Shown here: positions 7,390 to 13,250 of the stretch, piece after piece
How the letters are laid out: every line of letters starts with the position of its first letter
How positions within the stretch are numbered: position 1 is the stretch's first letter
From: Flavobacteriaceae bacterium
GTDB taxonomy: Bacteria; Bacteroidota; Bacteroidia; Flavobacteriales; Flavobacteriaceae
Length of the DNA stretch: 13,250 nt
Assembly (NCBI GenBank): GCA_013001365.1
Contig: JABDMQ010000005.1
Location: 1-13,250, forward strand
Reading direction: 5' to 3'
Translations under genes and position numbers: made by a program
The notes under the pieces: model-generated
The model's input: the letters and a program-made list of their open reading frames with translations, nothing else
Databases searched by the model: none
Told to the model about the DNA's origin: nothing

Positions 7390-8169
7390 ATGGGGACAAA
7401 GGAAGTACGGACACGTGAAGAAATAAACGCTCTTGAAAAAGAGATCTGGAACGAGAGAACACTGGACCGCACCAAAATTCGCAAATTAAGAAGGCATGCT
7501 TTTCACTTCTCCTATAAAAAGCAAAAAAGAATCCTGGATTCATTGGTTAAGGATTTTTCAGATAAAGATGTCCTGGAACTCGGTTCATATACATGGAATG
7601 TTTGGTTCAAGGGTAATGAGGTTCGCCCAAAAAGCTTGACATGCATCAATATTTCCGATAACGATTTGGAAACTGGAAAAAAACTTGCAGCAAATGTTGA
7701 TTTCAAGACCGATTTTCGTTTAATGGATGCTAATTCACTCGAGTTTGAGGATGAATCATTTGATGTTGTGTTTGGTGGAGCCATACTGCATCATCTTGAT
7801 ATCGAGAAAACCATTAATCATGTGCATAGAGTATTACGACCAAATGGTAAGATCGTTTTTCTAGAACCACTTAACATGAATCCCTTATACAAGATATACC
7901 GTAAGCTGAATCCTAAGGAGCGAACTCCCGATGAACATGCCTTGATATCCAAGGATATTGCTATACTGAAGAGCAGTTTTACCTTCGACCATTATTTTTT
8001 CGATTTTTTCAGTGTGGCTACTGGATTCATTGCACTTAAGGTATTTGGAGATAAGAACTATGGCAATTGGTTGAATAGACTTGGTTATGGATTGGATTCG
8101 TTCTTTTCCAAAATACCGGTATGTCATCCGTTGTTTGCAAGAGTGATTATTTATGGAGAAAAGAAATAA
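7390..8169 (+). CDS. Class I SAM-dependent methyltransferase (Methyltransf_11-like), substrate unknown
   Basis: 259-aa protein with a Rossmann methyltransferase core. Motif I is VLELGSYTW (61-69), an atypical form lacking the usual GxGxG. The post-I/IV region reads FDVVFGGAILHHLD, followed by HRVLRPNGKIVFLEPLNMNP, as in methyltransferases acting on small molecules, sugars or lipids. The N-terminal 60 residues are basic and helical (KIRKLRRHAFHFSYKKQK). The C-terminal part, after about residue 185, is rich in Phe and aromatic residues and may form a lid or membrane-facing surface. There is no signal peptide or clear transmembrane helix. It lies between efp (12 bp) and the second lpxD-like gene (3 bp), so it is almost certainly co-transcribed with them. 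That position suggests lipid A or a surface glycan, or less likely EF-P, as target. This is inference from context only. Confidence 0.8.
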   Translation: MGTKEVRTREEINALEKEIWNERTLDRTKIRKLRRHAFHFSYKKQKRILDSLVKDFSDKDVLELGSYTWNVWFKGNEVRPKSLTCINISDNDLETGKKLAANVDFKTDFRLMDANSLEFEDESFDVVFGGAILHHLDIEKTINHVHRVLRPNGKIVFLEPLNMNPLYKIYRKLNPKERTPDEHALISKDIAILKSSFTFDHYFFDFFSVATGFIALKVFGDKNYGNWLNRLGYGLDSFFSKIPVCHPLFARVIIYGEKK

Positions 8170-8172
8170 GGC

Positions 8173-9111
8173 ATGAAATTTCCAAGGACACATACAGTTG
8201 AAGAAATTTCCAAATTAATAAGTTGCTATTTTGTTGGCGATAGGGATTTTCCTGTTGAGGGTATGAACGAGATTCATGTAGTTACTCCTGGAGATATCGT
8301 CTTTGTAGATCACCCAAAATATTATGATAAGGCCTTACAATCTGCAGCAACCGTTGTGCTTATAAATAAAGAGGTAGAATGCCCAGAAGGGAAGGCATTA
8401 TTGGTCTCTGATGACCCGTTCCGTGATTTCAATAAGCTGACGGATCATTTCAAACCATTCAAGACATCAGATAGCAATATTTCAAAATCTTCTAAGATAG
8501 GCAAAAACACAGTGGTACAGCCAAATTGTTTTATTGGGAATAATGTTGTGATTGGAGATAACTGTGTCATACATTCTAACGTAAGTATTTACGATGACAC
8601 AATTATTGGCAACAATGTTATCATTCATGCCGGTTGTGTATTAGGAAGTAGTGCTTTTTATTATAAGAAAAGACCAGAAGGTTTCGATCGGTTAAAATCG
8701 GGAGGACGAGTTGTAGTAGAAGACAATGTTGACCTTGGGTCATTATGTACTATTGATAAAGGTGTATCTGGAGATACGATTATAGGTGAAGGATCTAAAT
8801 TAGACAATCAAATACAAGTTGGTCATGATACAGTGATAGGTAAGAAATGCTTAATTGCCTCTCAAACTGGTATAGCTGGCTGTGTCGTTATTGAGGACGA
8901 GGTGACGATTTGGGGTCAAGTTGGCATAACAAGTGCCATCACAATTGGATCAAAAGCGGTAATTTCAGCACAATCGGGGGTAAGTAAATCCTTAGAAGGG
9001 AATAAGAGTTATTTTGGTACTCCTGCTGATGATTTCAGGTCGAAATACAAGGAGCTTGCTTCTATTCGTCAGATTCCAGAAATAATTAAAATGCTAAAAG
9101 AGAAATCCTAG
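8173..9111 (+). CDS. Second LpxD-like N-acyltransferase paralogue
   Basis: 312-aa protein with LpxD architecture: an N-terminal UDP-binding-like domain (about 1-95, including GDIVFVDHPKYYDKAL), then left-handed beta-helix repeats (about 100-285) and a short C-terminal helix. H218 in NQIQVGHD aligns with the catalytic His of LpxD (H241 in the neighbour at 3596). Two differences from that LpxD stand out: the GADGFGF motif is replaced by GSSAFYY, and the second conserved His (H278 there) is Ala255 here, at the same 37-residue spacing. The pattern suggests an acyltransferase fold with altered substrate or chemistry, perhaps another UDP-sugar or acyl chain. Databases often name such proteins as LpxD. 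It starts 3 bp after the methyltransferase stop and is the last gene of the string. Confidence 0.85.
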   Translation: MKFPRTHTVEEISKLISCYFVGDRDFPVEGMNEIHVVTPGDIVFVDHPKYYDKALQSAATVVLINKEVECPEGKALLVSDDPFRDFNKLTDHFKPFKTSDSNISKSSKIGKNTVVQPNCFIGNNVVIGDNCVIHSNVSIYDDTIIGNNVIIHAGCVLGSSAFYYKKRPEGFDRLKSGGRVVVEDNVDLGSLCTIDKGVSGDTIIGEGSKLDNQIQVGHDTVIGKKCLIASQTGIAGCVVIEDEVTIWGQVGITSAITIGSKAVISAQSGVSKSLEGNKSYFGTPADDFRSKYKELASIRQIPEIIKMLKEKS

Positions 9112-9163
9112 GCTTGGCTATCAAGATTCATTATCGAATCGAATTAAATAAAATAATGAAAGC

Positions 9164-9194
9164 TTTAAAAAGCAATCGCAAAAAAGTACATTTG
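9164..9194 (+). promoter_or_regulatory. sucD promoter (-33 / -7)
   Basis: TTTA at 9164-9167, a 19-bp spacer, then TACATTTG at 9187-9194. This matches the Bacteroidota consensus TTTG-N19-TAnnTTTG with one mismatch. The transcript would start near 9201, giving a leader of about 50 nt before the sucD ATG at 9253. The gap 9112-9252 has no gene and no clear terminator for the upstream operon. Confidence 0.65.
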
Positions 9195-9199
9195 CGATT
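9174..9199. repeat. Perfect dyad overlapping the sucD -7 element
   Basis: AATCGCAAA (9174-9182), 8-nt loop, TTTGCGATT (9191-9199): a perfect 9-bp inverted repeat. Its right arm includes the TTTG of the predicted -7 box. It is not followed by a T-tract, so it looks more like an operator or leader structure than a terminator. A further 10-bp palindrome GTTGATCAAC lies in the leader at 9217-9226. Confidence 0.6.
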
Positions 9200-9252
9200 A
9201 AATTCTTTAAATAAAGGTTGATCAACTAAAGATCGAAATAAAATTTTTTTAA

Positions 9253-10125
9253 ATGAGTGTATTAGTAAACAAGGATTCAAGAATAATTGTGCAAGGTTTT
9301 ACAGGTAGCGAGGGTACATTTCACGCTGGTCAAATGATAGAATACGGCACTAATGTAGTTGGTGGTGTTACCCCAGGCAAAGGTGGACAGATTCATTTAG
9401 ATAAACCGGTTTTCAATACGGTTAAAGAAGCCGTAGATAAAGTAGGAGCAGATACCACAATAATCTTTGTACCACCCGCATTTGCTGCAGATGCCATTAT
9501 GGAAGCCGCAGATGCAGGAATAAAGGTGATTATCACAATCACTGAAGGAATCCCTGTTGCAGACATGATAAAGGCAGCGGCTTATATCAAGGACAGGAAT
9601 TGCAGGCTTATAGGCCCAAACTGTCCAGGAGTCATTACTCCAGAAGAAGCAAAAGTCGGCATCATGCCAGGCTTTGTTTTCAAGAAAGGCAGGGTTGGTG
9701 TTGTCTCAAAATCTGGGACATTGACTTATGAAGCGGCGGATCAAGTTGTCAAGCAAGGACTTGGTATAACAACAGCTATTGGGATTGGTGGCGATCCAAT
9801 TATAGGAACTACTACCAAGGAAGCTGTTGAATTATTGATTAATGATCCAGAAACGGAATGTGTTGTAATGATTGGCGAGATAGGAGGCCAATTGGAAGCA
9901 GATGCTGCTAAATGGTATCAAGAGAGTGGTAGCAATAAGCCAATTGTGGGATTCATAGCAGGTGAAACAGCACCTGCAGGAAGGACAATGGGTCATGCTG
10001 GCGCTATTGTTGGAGGAAGTGATGATACTGCTCAGGCCAAAAAACGCATCATGAGGGAATGTGGCATCCATGTGGTAGATTCACCTGCAGAAATCGGAAA
10101 GAAAGTTGCTGAGGTCCTTGGTTGA
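9253..10125 (+). CDS. sucD: Succinyl-CoA synthetase (succinate-CoA ligase) alpha subunit
   Basis: 290-aa alpha subunit that pairs with SucC to interconvert succinyl-CoA and succinate with nucleotide phosphorylation in the TCA cycle. The CoA-binding Rossmann domain begins with QGFTGSEGTFHAGQ (14-27) and VTPGKGG; IGPNCPGVI lies at 120-128. The ligase domain carries the phospho-histidine H248 in MGHAGAIVGG, equivalent to His246 in E. coli. Length is standard. The ATG at 9253 places the family start (VNKDSRIIVQG) correctly; there is no obvious Shine-Dalgarno site, only an A/T-rich stretch. sucC is not adjacent, at least downstream. The gene appears to be a single-gene unit: its own promoter upstream and a strong terminator at 10147-10173. 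Confidence 0.97.
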   Translation: MSVLVNKDSRIIVQGFTGSEGTFHAGQMIEYGTNVVGGVTPGKGGQIHLDKPVFNTVKEAVDKVGADTTIIFVPPAFAADAIMEAADAGIKVIITITEGIPVADMIKAAAYIKDRNCRLIGPNCPGVITPEEAKVGIMPGFVFKKGRVGVVSKSGTLTYEAADQVVKQGLGITTAIGIGGDPIIGTTTKEAVELLINDPETECVVMIGEIGGQLEADAAKWYQESGSNKPIVGFIAGETAPAGRTMGHAGAIVGGSDDTAQAKKRIMRECGIHVVDSPAEIGKKVAEVLG

Positions 10126-10146
10126 CCATAATCTTAAAACTATTAT

Positions 10147-10173
10147 AAAATCCCGCTATTGGCGGGATTTTTT
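10147..10173 (+). terminator. Rho-independent terminator after sucD
   Basis: A perfect 10-bp stem, AAAATCCCGC (10147-10156) with GCGGGATTTT (10162-10171), around the 5-nt loop TATTG, runs into a T-tract. It begins 22 bp after the sucD stop. This is the clearest terminator in the window. Confidence 0.92.
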
Positions 10174-10174
10174 G

Positions 10175-10205
10175 TTTACAGGATCAATAGGATCACTTAT
10201 ATTTG
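10175..10205 (+). promoter_or_regulatory. fabG promoter (-33 / -7) with internal direct repeat
   Basis: TTTA at 10175-10178, a 19-bp spacer, then TATATTTG at 10198-10205, again a near-consensus Bacteroidota promoter with the same -33 variant and spacing as sucD. The spacer holds AGGATCA twice (10180-10186 and 10189-10195), separated by 2 bp. Transcription would begin near 10212, downstream of the possible TTG start at 10203, which supports the ATG at 10233 as the fabG start. Confidence 0.65.
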
Positions 10206-10232
10206 ATAACGCAACCATACAAATCAAAATCA

Positions 10233-10979
10233 ATGAAATTACTTGAAGGAAAAACAGCTATAATTACTGGAGCAAGTAGGGGAATAGGTAAAGGAATTGC
10301 AGAGGTCTTCGCGCAACATGGCGCAAATGTCGCTTTTACATATGCTTCATCTGCAGCAGCTTCGGATCAGGTTGAAAAAGATCTGCAAGCTCTTGGTGTG
10401 AAAGCAAAAGGCTACAAAAGCAATGCTGCGAATTATAAGCAAGCTTTGGATTTGGTTGATTATGTCCTTGAGGAGTTTGGGAGTATAGATATTTTAGTGA
10501 ACAACGCAGGCATTACAAAAGATAATCTCTTAATGCGAATGAGTGAAGAAGATTTCGATAGGGTTATTGAGGTAAACCTAAAATCTGTATTCAACATGAC
10601 CAAAGCGGTGCAAACAACCATGTTAAAACAAAGAAAGGGATCGATCATTAATATGAGTTCGGTAGTTGGGGTTAAAGGAAACGCCGGGCAAACAAATTAT
10701 GCGGCATCAAAGGCTGGTATCATTGGTTTTTCAAAATCTGTTGCCTTAGAGCTCGGATCCCGAAATGTTAGAAGCAATGTCATTGCTCCTGGATTCATTG
10801 AAACAGAAATGACGGCCAAACTGGACGAAAAACAAGTTGATACTTGGAGAAAGGCAATACCTTTAAGACGTGGCGGCACTCCAGAAGATGTTGCTAATGC
10901 ATGCTTATTTTTGGCGAGTGACCTTTCATCCTATATAACAGGGCAAACTTTGCATGTTGATGGAGGAATGTTAACATAA
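10233..10979 (+). CDS. fabG: 3-oxoacyl-ACP reductase FabG (SDR family)
   Basis: 248-aa short-chain dehydrogenase. FabG reduces 3-oxoacyl-ACP to 3-hydroxyacyl-ACP with NADPH in fatty acid elongation, supplying substrate to FabZ and the Lpx acyltransferases. Visible motifs are the cofactor loop TGASRGIG (12-19), NNAG (90-93), and the catalytic set N115, S143 (MSSVVG), Y156 and K160 (YAASK). The C-terminus is the expected SDR end (SSYITGQTLHVDGGM). I chose the ATG at 10233: it gives the usual length and MKLLEGKTAIITG opening. The in-frame TTG at 10203 overlaps the promoter -7 box and would add 10 unusual residues. A close SDR with another substrate cannot be excluded, but the NNAGITKDNLLMRM segment is characteristic of FabG. 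Confidence 0.93.
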   Translation: MKLLEGKTAIITGASRGIGKGIAEVFAQHGANVAFTYASSAAASDQVEKDLQALGVKAKGYKSNAANYKQALDLVDYVLEEFGSIDILVNNAGITKDNLLMRMSEEDFDRVIEVNLKSVFNMTKAVQTTMLKQRKGSIINMSSVVGVKGNAGQTNYAASKAGIIGFSKSVALELGSRNVRSNVIAPGFIETEMTAKLDEKQVDTWRKAIPLRRGGTPEDVANACLFLASDLSSYITGQTLHVDGGMLT

Positions 10980-10992
10980 CTGGAGATAATTA

Positions 10993-13026
10993 ATGCCAAC
11001 GGAAACCATTCTTTACATTATCATCTCTGGAATCATAGCGCTATTACTAGCGCTTTTTCAATATTGGTATCCTAAGAATGAAAGAAAAAACAATTATTTC
11101 CTTTACACCTTTCTTAGGTTCATCTCAGTATTCTTCTTACTCCTTTTACTTATAAACCCGAAATTCGAACAGGTTTCTTATAGTATCGACAAGCCTAGTT
11201 TAGTGGTTCTTGCTGATAATTCTGAATCAATCGAATATCTGGATCAAGATGAAAATGCCAAAACCATTATAAGTGAAATCCTGGAAAATGAACAGTTAAA
11301 AGACCGATTTGAACTAGATAGTTATGTATTCGGTAATGGTCTTGAAACAATGGATTCTTTATCCTTTACTGAGAAACAAACAAACTTGTCTTCAATTGTA
11401 AAAGACCTAGCTCAAATTTACAAGAATACAACAGCACCAATACTGCTAGTTTCGGATGGAAACCAAACTTATGGCAATGATTACGAATTTTTACTTTCTG
11501 AATTTGAGCAGCCAATATTTCCAGTAATACTCGGAGATACAATAACTTATACTGATTTTAGAATTCAGCAACTCAACGTAAATCGATATGCTTATCTGAA
11601 GAATCGATTTCCAGTTGAAGTAATTCTCACTTATAGTGGTTCAAATAAAGTTAATACAAGATTCGTTGTAAAGTCTGGTAATAGTAATGTTTACAGTTCT
11701 CCAATTTCATTCAGTAAAGACAATAATTCCAAAGTTCTCAATTTTGATCTTCAAGCTTCACGAGTGGGCGTGCGCAGTTATTCTGCCCAAATACTTCCAT
11801 TAGAACAAGAAAAGAATAAAGTCAATAACACTAAGTCTTTTGCGGTTGAAGTCATTGATCAGAAGACTAATGTGGCTGTTATTAGTGACCTTGTTCATCC
11901 AGACCTTGGTGCTTTGAAGAAATCCATCGAAAGCAATGAACAACGAAAAGTCTCATTCTTTAAATCAAACGTGGATGTCGGTATTTTAAATGAATATCAA
12001 TTGGTGATCATCTACCAACCTAACAGGAATTTCAAGATCATTTATGAAACTCTTGATCGATTAAATAAAAATCATTTTACAATTACTGGGACTCAAACAG
12101 ATTGGAATTTTCTCGGGAATGCATCCTCAATCCTCGATAAGGATCAAACCAATCAAGAAGAAGAATATCAACCATCTTTGAATGCAGGTTATAATACGTT
12201 CATGGTGGATGATCTAAAATTCACTTCGTTTCCACCGCTCAAATCCTCATTTGGCGATATAGATTTCGAAATCCCCGTTGAGACAATTTTGTTTAAGAAG
12301 GTTGGAAATATAGTTACTGAACAAGCATTATTGGCAACATTGGAAAATGGAGAACGAAGAGAGGCATTTTTGTTTGGAGAAGGAATTTGGAAATGGCGTT
12401 CCCAGAGCTTCTTGAATTCTAGGTCATTTAATGAATTCGATAATTTTATTGGTAAAATAATTCAGTATCTAGCATCGAATAAGCGTCGAAATAGATTGAG
12501 TATTAATTATGCTTCGTTTTATGATGGGAGCGAGCCAATTGAGATCACGGCGCAATTCTTTGATAAGAACTATGAATTTGACCGTCGTGGAAATTTGGAA
12601 ATTTCAATAAGAGATAAGAACAGCAGAGAGTCAAGAACACTTCCATTCATTTTGAGCAATACTGATTATAGAGTTGATCTCAGCAATTTATTACCTGGAG
12701 AATACTCATTCACTGTTTCTGCTTCAAACGAAGGATTGGAGCAATCCGGTAGTTTCACTATTCTTGAATTCAATGTTGAACAACAATTCTTGAATGCTGA
12801 TGTAGACAGGCTTCAAAGAGTGGCTACGAGAACAGGAGGAAGGTCTTTTTTCATTGCAAATACTGATAGTTTGATTCCTCTATTAATCAATGATAAGCGA
12901 TTTTTAGCTATTCAAAAAAGTACTAAAAAAGTCGTACCTTTAATTGATTGGAAATACCTATTGGCACTAATTGCCGTGAGTCTAGCAGTTGAGTGGTTTT
13001 TAAGAAAATATAACGGACTCATTTAA
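10993..13026 (+). CDS. Membrane-anchored VWA-domain protein, function unknown
   Basis: 677-aa membrane protein. Helices are seen at about 5-25 and 36-54, joined by a basic loop (PKNERKNN), and at about 652-670 near the C-terminus (LIDWKYLLALIAV...EWFLRK). By the positive-inside rule the large middle part (55-650) should be periplasmic. A von Willebrand A domain starts at about 69 with a complete MIDAS set: D75-x-S77-x-S79 (LADNSES), T130 (KQTNLSS) and D155 (LLVSDGNQ). Further on, roughly 290-400 may be a glutamine-amidotransferase-like fold, and 520-620 looks like beta-sandwich segments; both are tentative. The layout resembles Bacteroidota VWA/BatA-like membrane proteins. It starts 13 bp after fabG with a GGAG at 10982-10985 that may act as a ribosome site, and precedes a prohibitin gene by 19 bp. 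No specific function can be assigned. Confidence 0.75.
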   Translation: MPTETILYIIISGIIALLLALFQYWYPKNERKNNYFLYTFLRFISVFFLLLLLINPKFEQVSYSIDKPSLVVLADNSESIEYLDQDENAKTIISEILENEQLKDRFELDSYVFGNGLETMDSLSFTEKQTNLSSIVKDLAQIYKNTTAPILLVSDGNQTYGNDYEFLLSEFEQPIFPVILGDTITYTDFRIQQLNVNRYAYLKNRFPVEVILTYSGSNKVNTRFVVKSGNSNVYSSPISFSKDNNSKVLNFDLQASRVGVRSYSAQILPLEQEKNKVNNTKSFAVEVIDQKTNVAVISDLVHPDLGALKKSIESNEQRKVSFFKSNVDVGILNEYQLVIIYQPNRNFKIIYETLDRLNKNHFTITGTQTDWNFLGNASSILDKDQTNQEEEYQPSLNAGYNTFMVDDLKFTSFPPLKSSFGDIDFEIPVETILFKKVGNIVTEQALLATLENGERREAFLFGEGIWKWRSQSFLNSRSFNEFDNFIGKIIQYLASNKRRNRLSINYASFYDGSEPIEITAQFFDKNYEFDRRGNLEISIRDKNSRESRTLPFILSNTDYRVDLSNLLPGEYSFTVSASNEGLEQSGSFTILEFNVEQQFLNADVDRLQRVATRTGGRSFFIANTDSLIPLLINDKRFLAIQKSTKKVVPLIDWKYLLALIAVSLAVEWFLRKYNGLI

Positions 13027-13045
13027 CACTTAAAACAATAATAAA

Positions 13046-13250
13046 ATGGAAAAATTACCTAAGGTTGCATTGCCTTTTATCTTTATACTGGTCGTATTAG
13101 TAATTATCATTTCAAAATCTGCCATAACAATTGGATCCGGAGAGGCAGGAGTGCTTTATAAGACATTCGGAGGCGGTGTTGTAATTGATGAGCCACCGTT
13201 GGGTGAAGGATTTCATATTGTAGCACCTTGGAATAAGGTATATGTATATG
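13046..13250 (+). CDS. Prohibitin / SPFH-domain family protein (partial, 3' end outside window)
   Basis: Only the first 68 codons are present. The N-terminus has one membrane helix (about 7-23, VALPFIFILVVLVIIIS), followed by the start of an SPFH/Band 7 domain: GSGEAGVLYKTFGGGVV, then PPLGEGFHIVAPWNKVYVY, which is the conserved prohibitin-type opening. Such proteins form large membrane-associated rings. The ATG at 13046 is preceded by an A/T-rich stretch (ACAATAATAAA). It lies 19 bp after the VWA gene stop, so the two are likely co-transcribed from the fabG promoter. The reading frame is open to the window edge. Confidence 0.88.
   Translation, partial: MEKLPKVALPFIFILVVLVIIISKSAITIGSGEAGVLYKTFGGGVVIDEPPLGEGFHIVAPWNKVYVY

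Noticed and set aside
10203..10232. TTG start for fabG adding 10 residues
   Set aside because: The codon overlaps the -7 promoter box, and the ATG at 10233 gives the standard FabG length and N-terminus.
1..13250. CRISPR arrays, insertion sequences, tRNA or rRNA genes, phage or defence genes
   Set aside because: No regularly spaced repeats, transposase motifs, cloverleaf-like tracts or toxin-antitoxin type pairs were seen; nearly all the sequence is explained by conserved housekeeping genes.

Overview
The window looks like conserved chromosomal core from a Bacteroidota bacterium, most likely a Flavobacteriaceae member. This rests on several features: a PorX-type response regulator fused to a PglZ domain, an LpxC-FabZ fusion protein, the order lpxD / lpxC-fabZ / lpxA / efp / second lpxD-like gene / sucD, promoter elements of the Bacteroidota type (TAnnTTTG at -7), AT-rich DNA, and little use of Shine-Dalgarno sites. 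Species cannot be named from the sequence alone. No rRNA, tRNA, CRISPR array, insertion sequence or phage gene was found.

Layout. From 1 to 99 there is only non-coding edge sequence with a small dyad. Two minus-strand genes follow in transcription order porX (2247 to 694) and then tsaE (525 to 100), with a 168-bp gap that holds two interleaved inverted repeats. PorX regulates the type IX secretion system, and TsaE works in tRNA t6A formation. A 39-bp divergent region separates porX from a plus-strand HD-domain phosphohydrolase that starts at TTG (2287-3516).

From 3596 to 9111 a tight plus-strand gene string runs lpxD, lpxC-fabZ, lpxA, efp, a class I methyltransferase and a second LpxD-like acyltransferase. 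Junctions range from an 8-nt overlap to a 12-nt gap. The first three genes supply the first three acylation/deacetylation steps of lipid A synthesis, and the fused FabZ domain belongs to the 3-hydroxyacyl-ACP branch point that feeds both lipid A and phospholipid. EF-P, the methyltransferase and the divergent LpxD paralogue ride in the same transcription unit.

A 141-bp gap contains a good promoter overlapped by a perfect 9-bp dyad and leads to sucD (9253-10125). sucD ends at a clear rho-independent terminator. A new promoter then drives fabG (start reassigned to 10233), followed 13 bp later by a large three-helix membrane protein with an intact von Willebrand A metal site. The window ends inside a prohibitin/SPFH-family gene.

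No wholly new system is evident. The points most worth a second look are the divergent second LpxD with its adjacent methyltransferase, the dyad placed over the sucD promoter, the interleaved repeats upstream of tsaE, and the VWA membrane protein beside a prohibitin gene.
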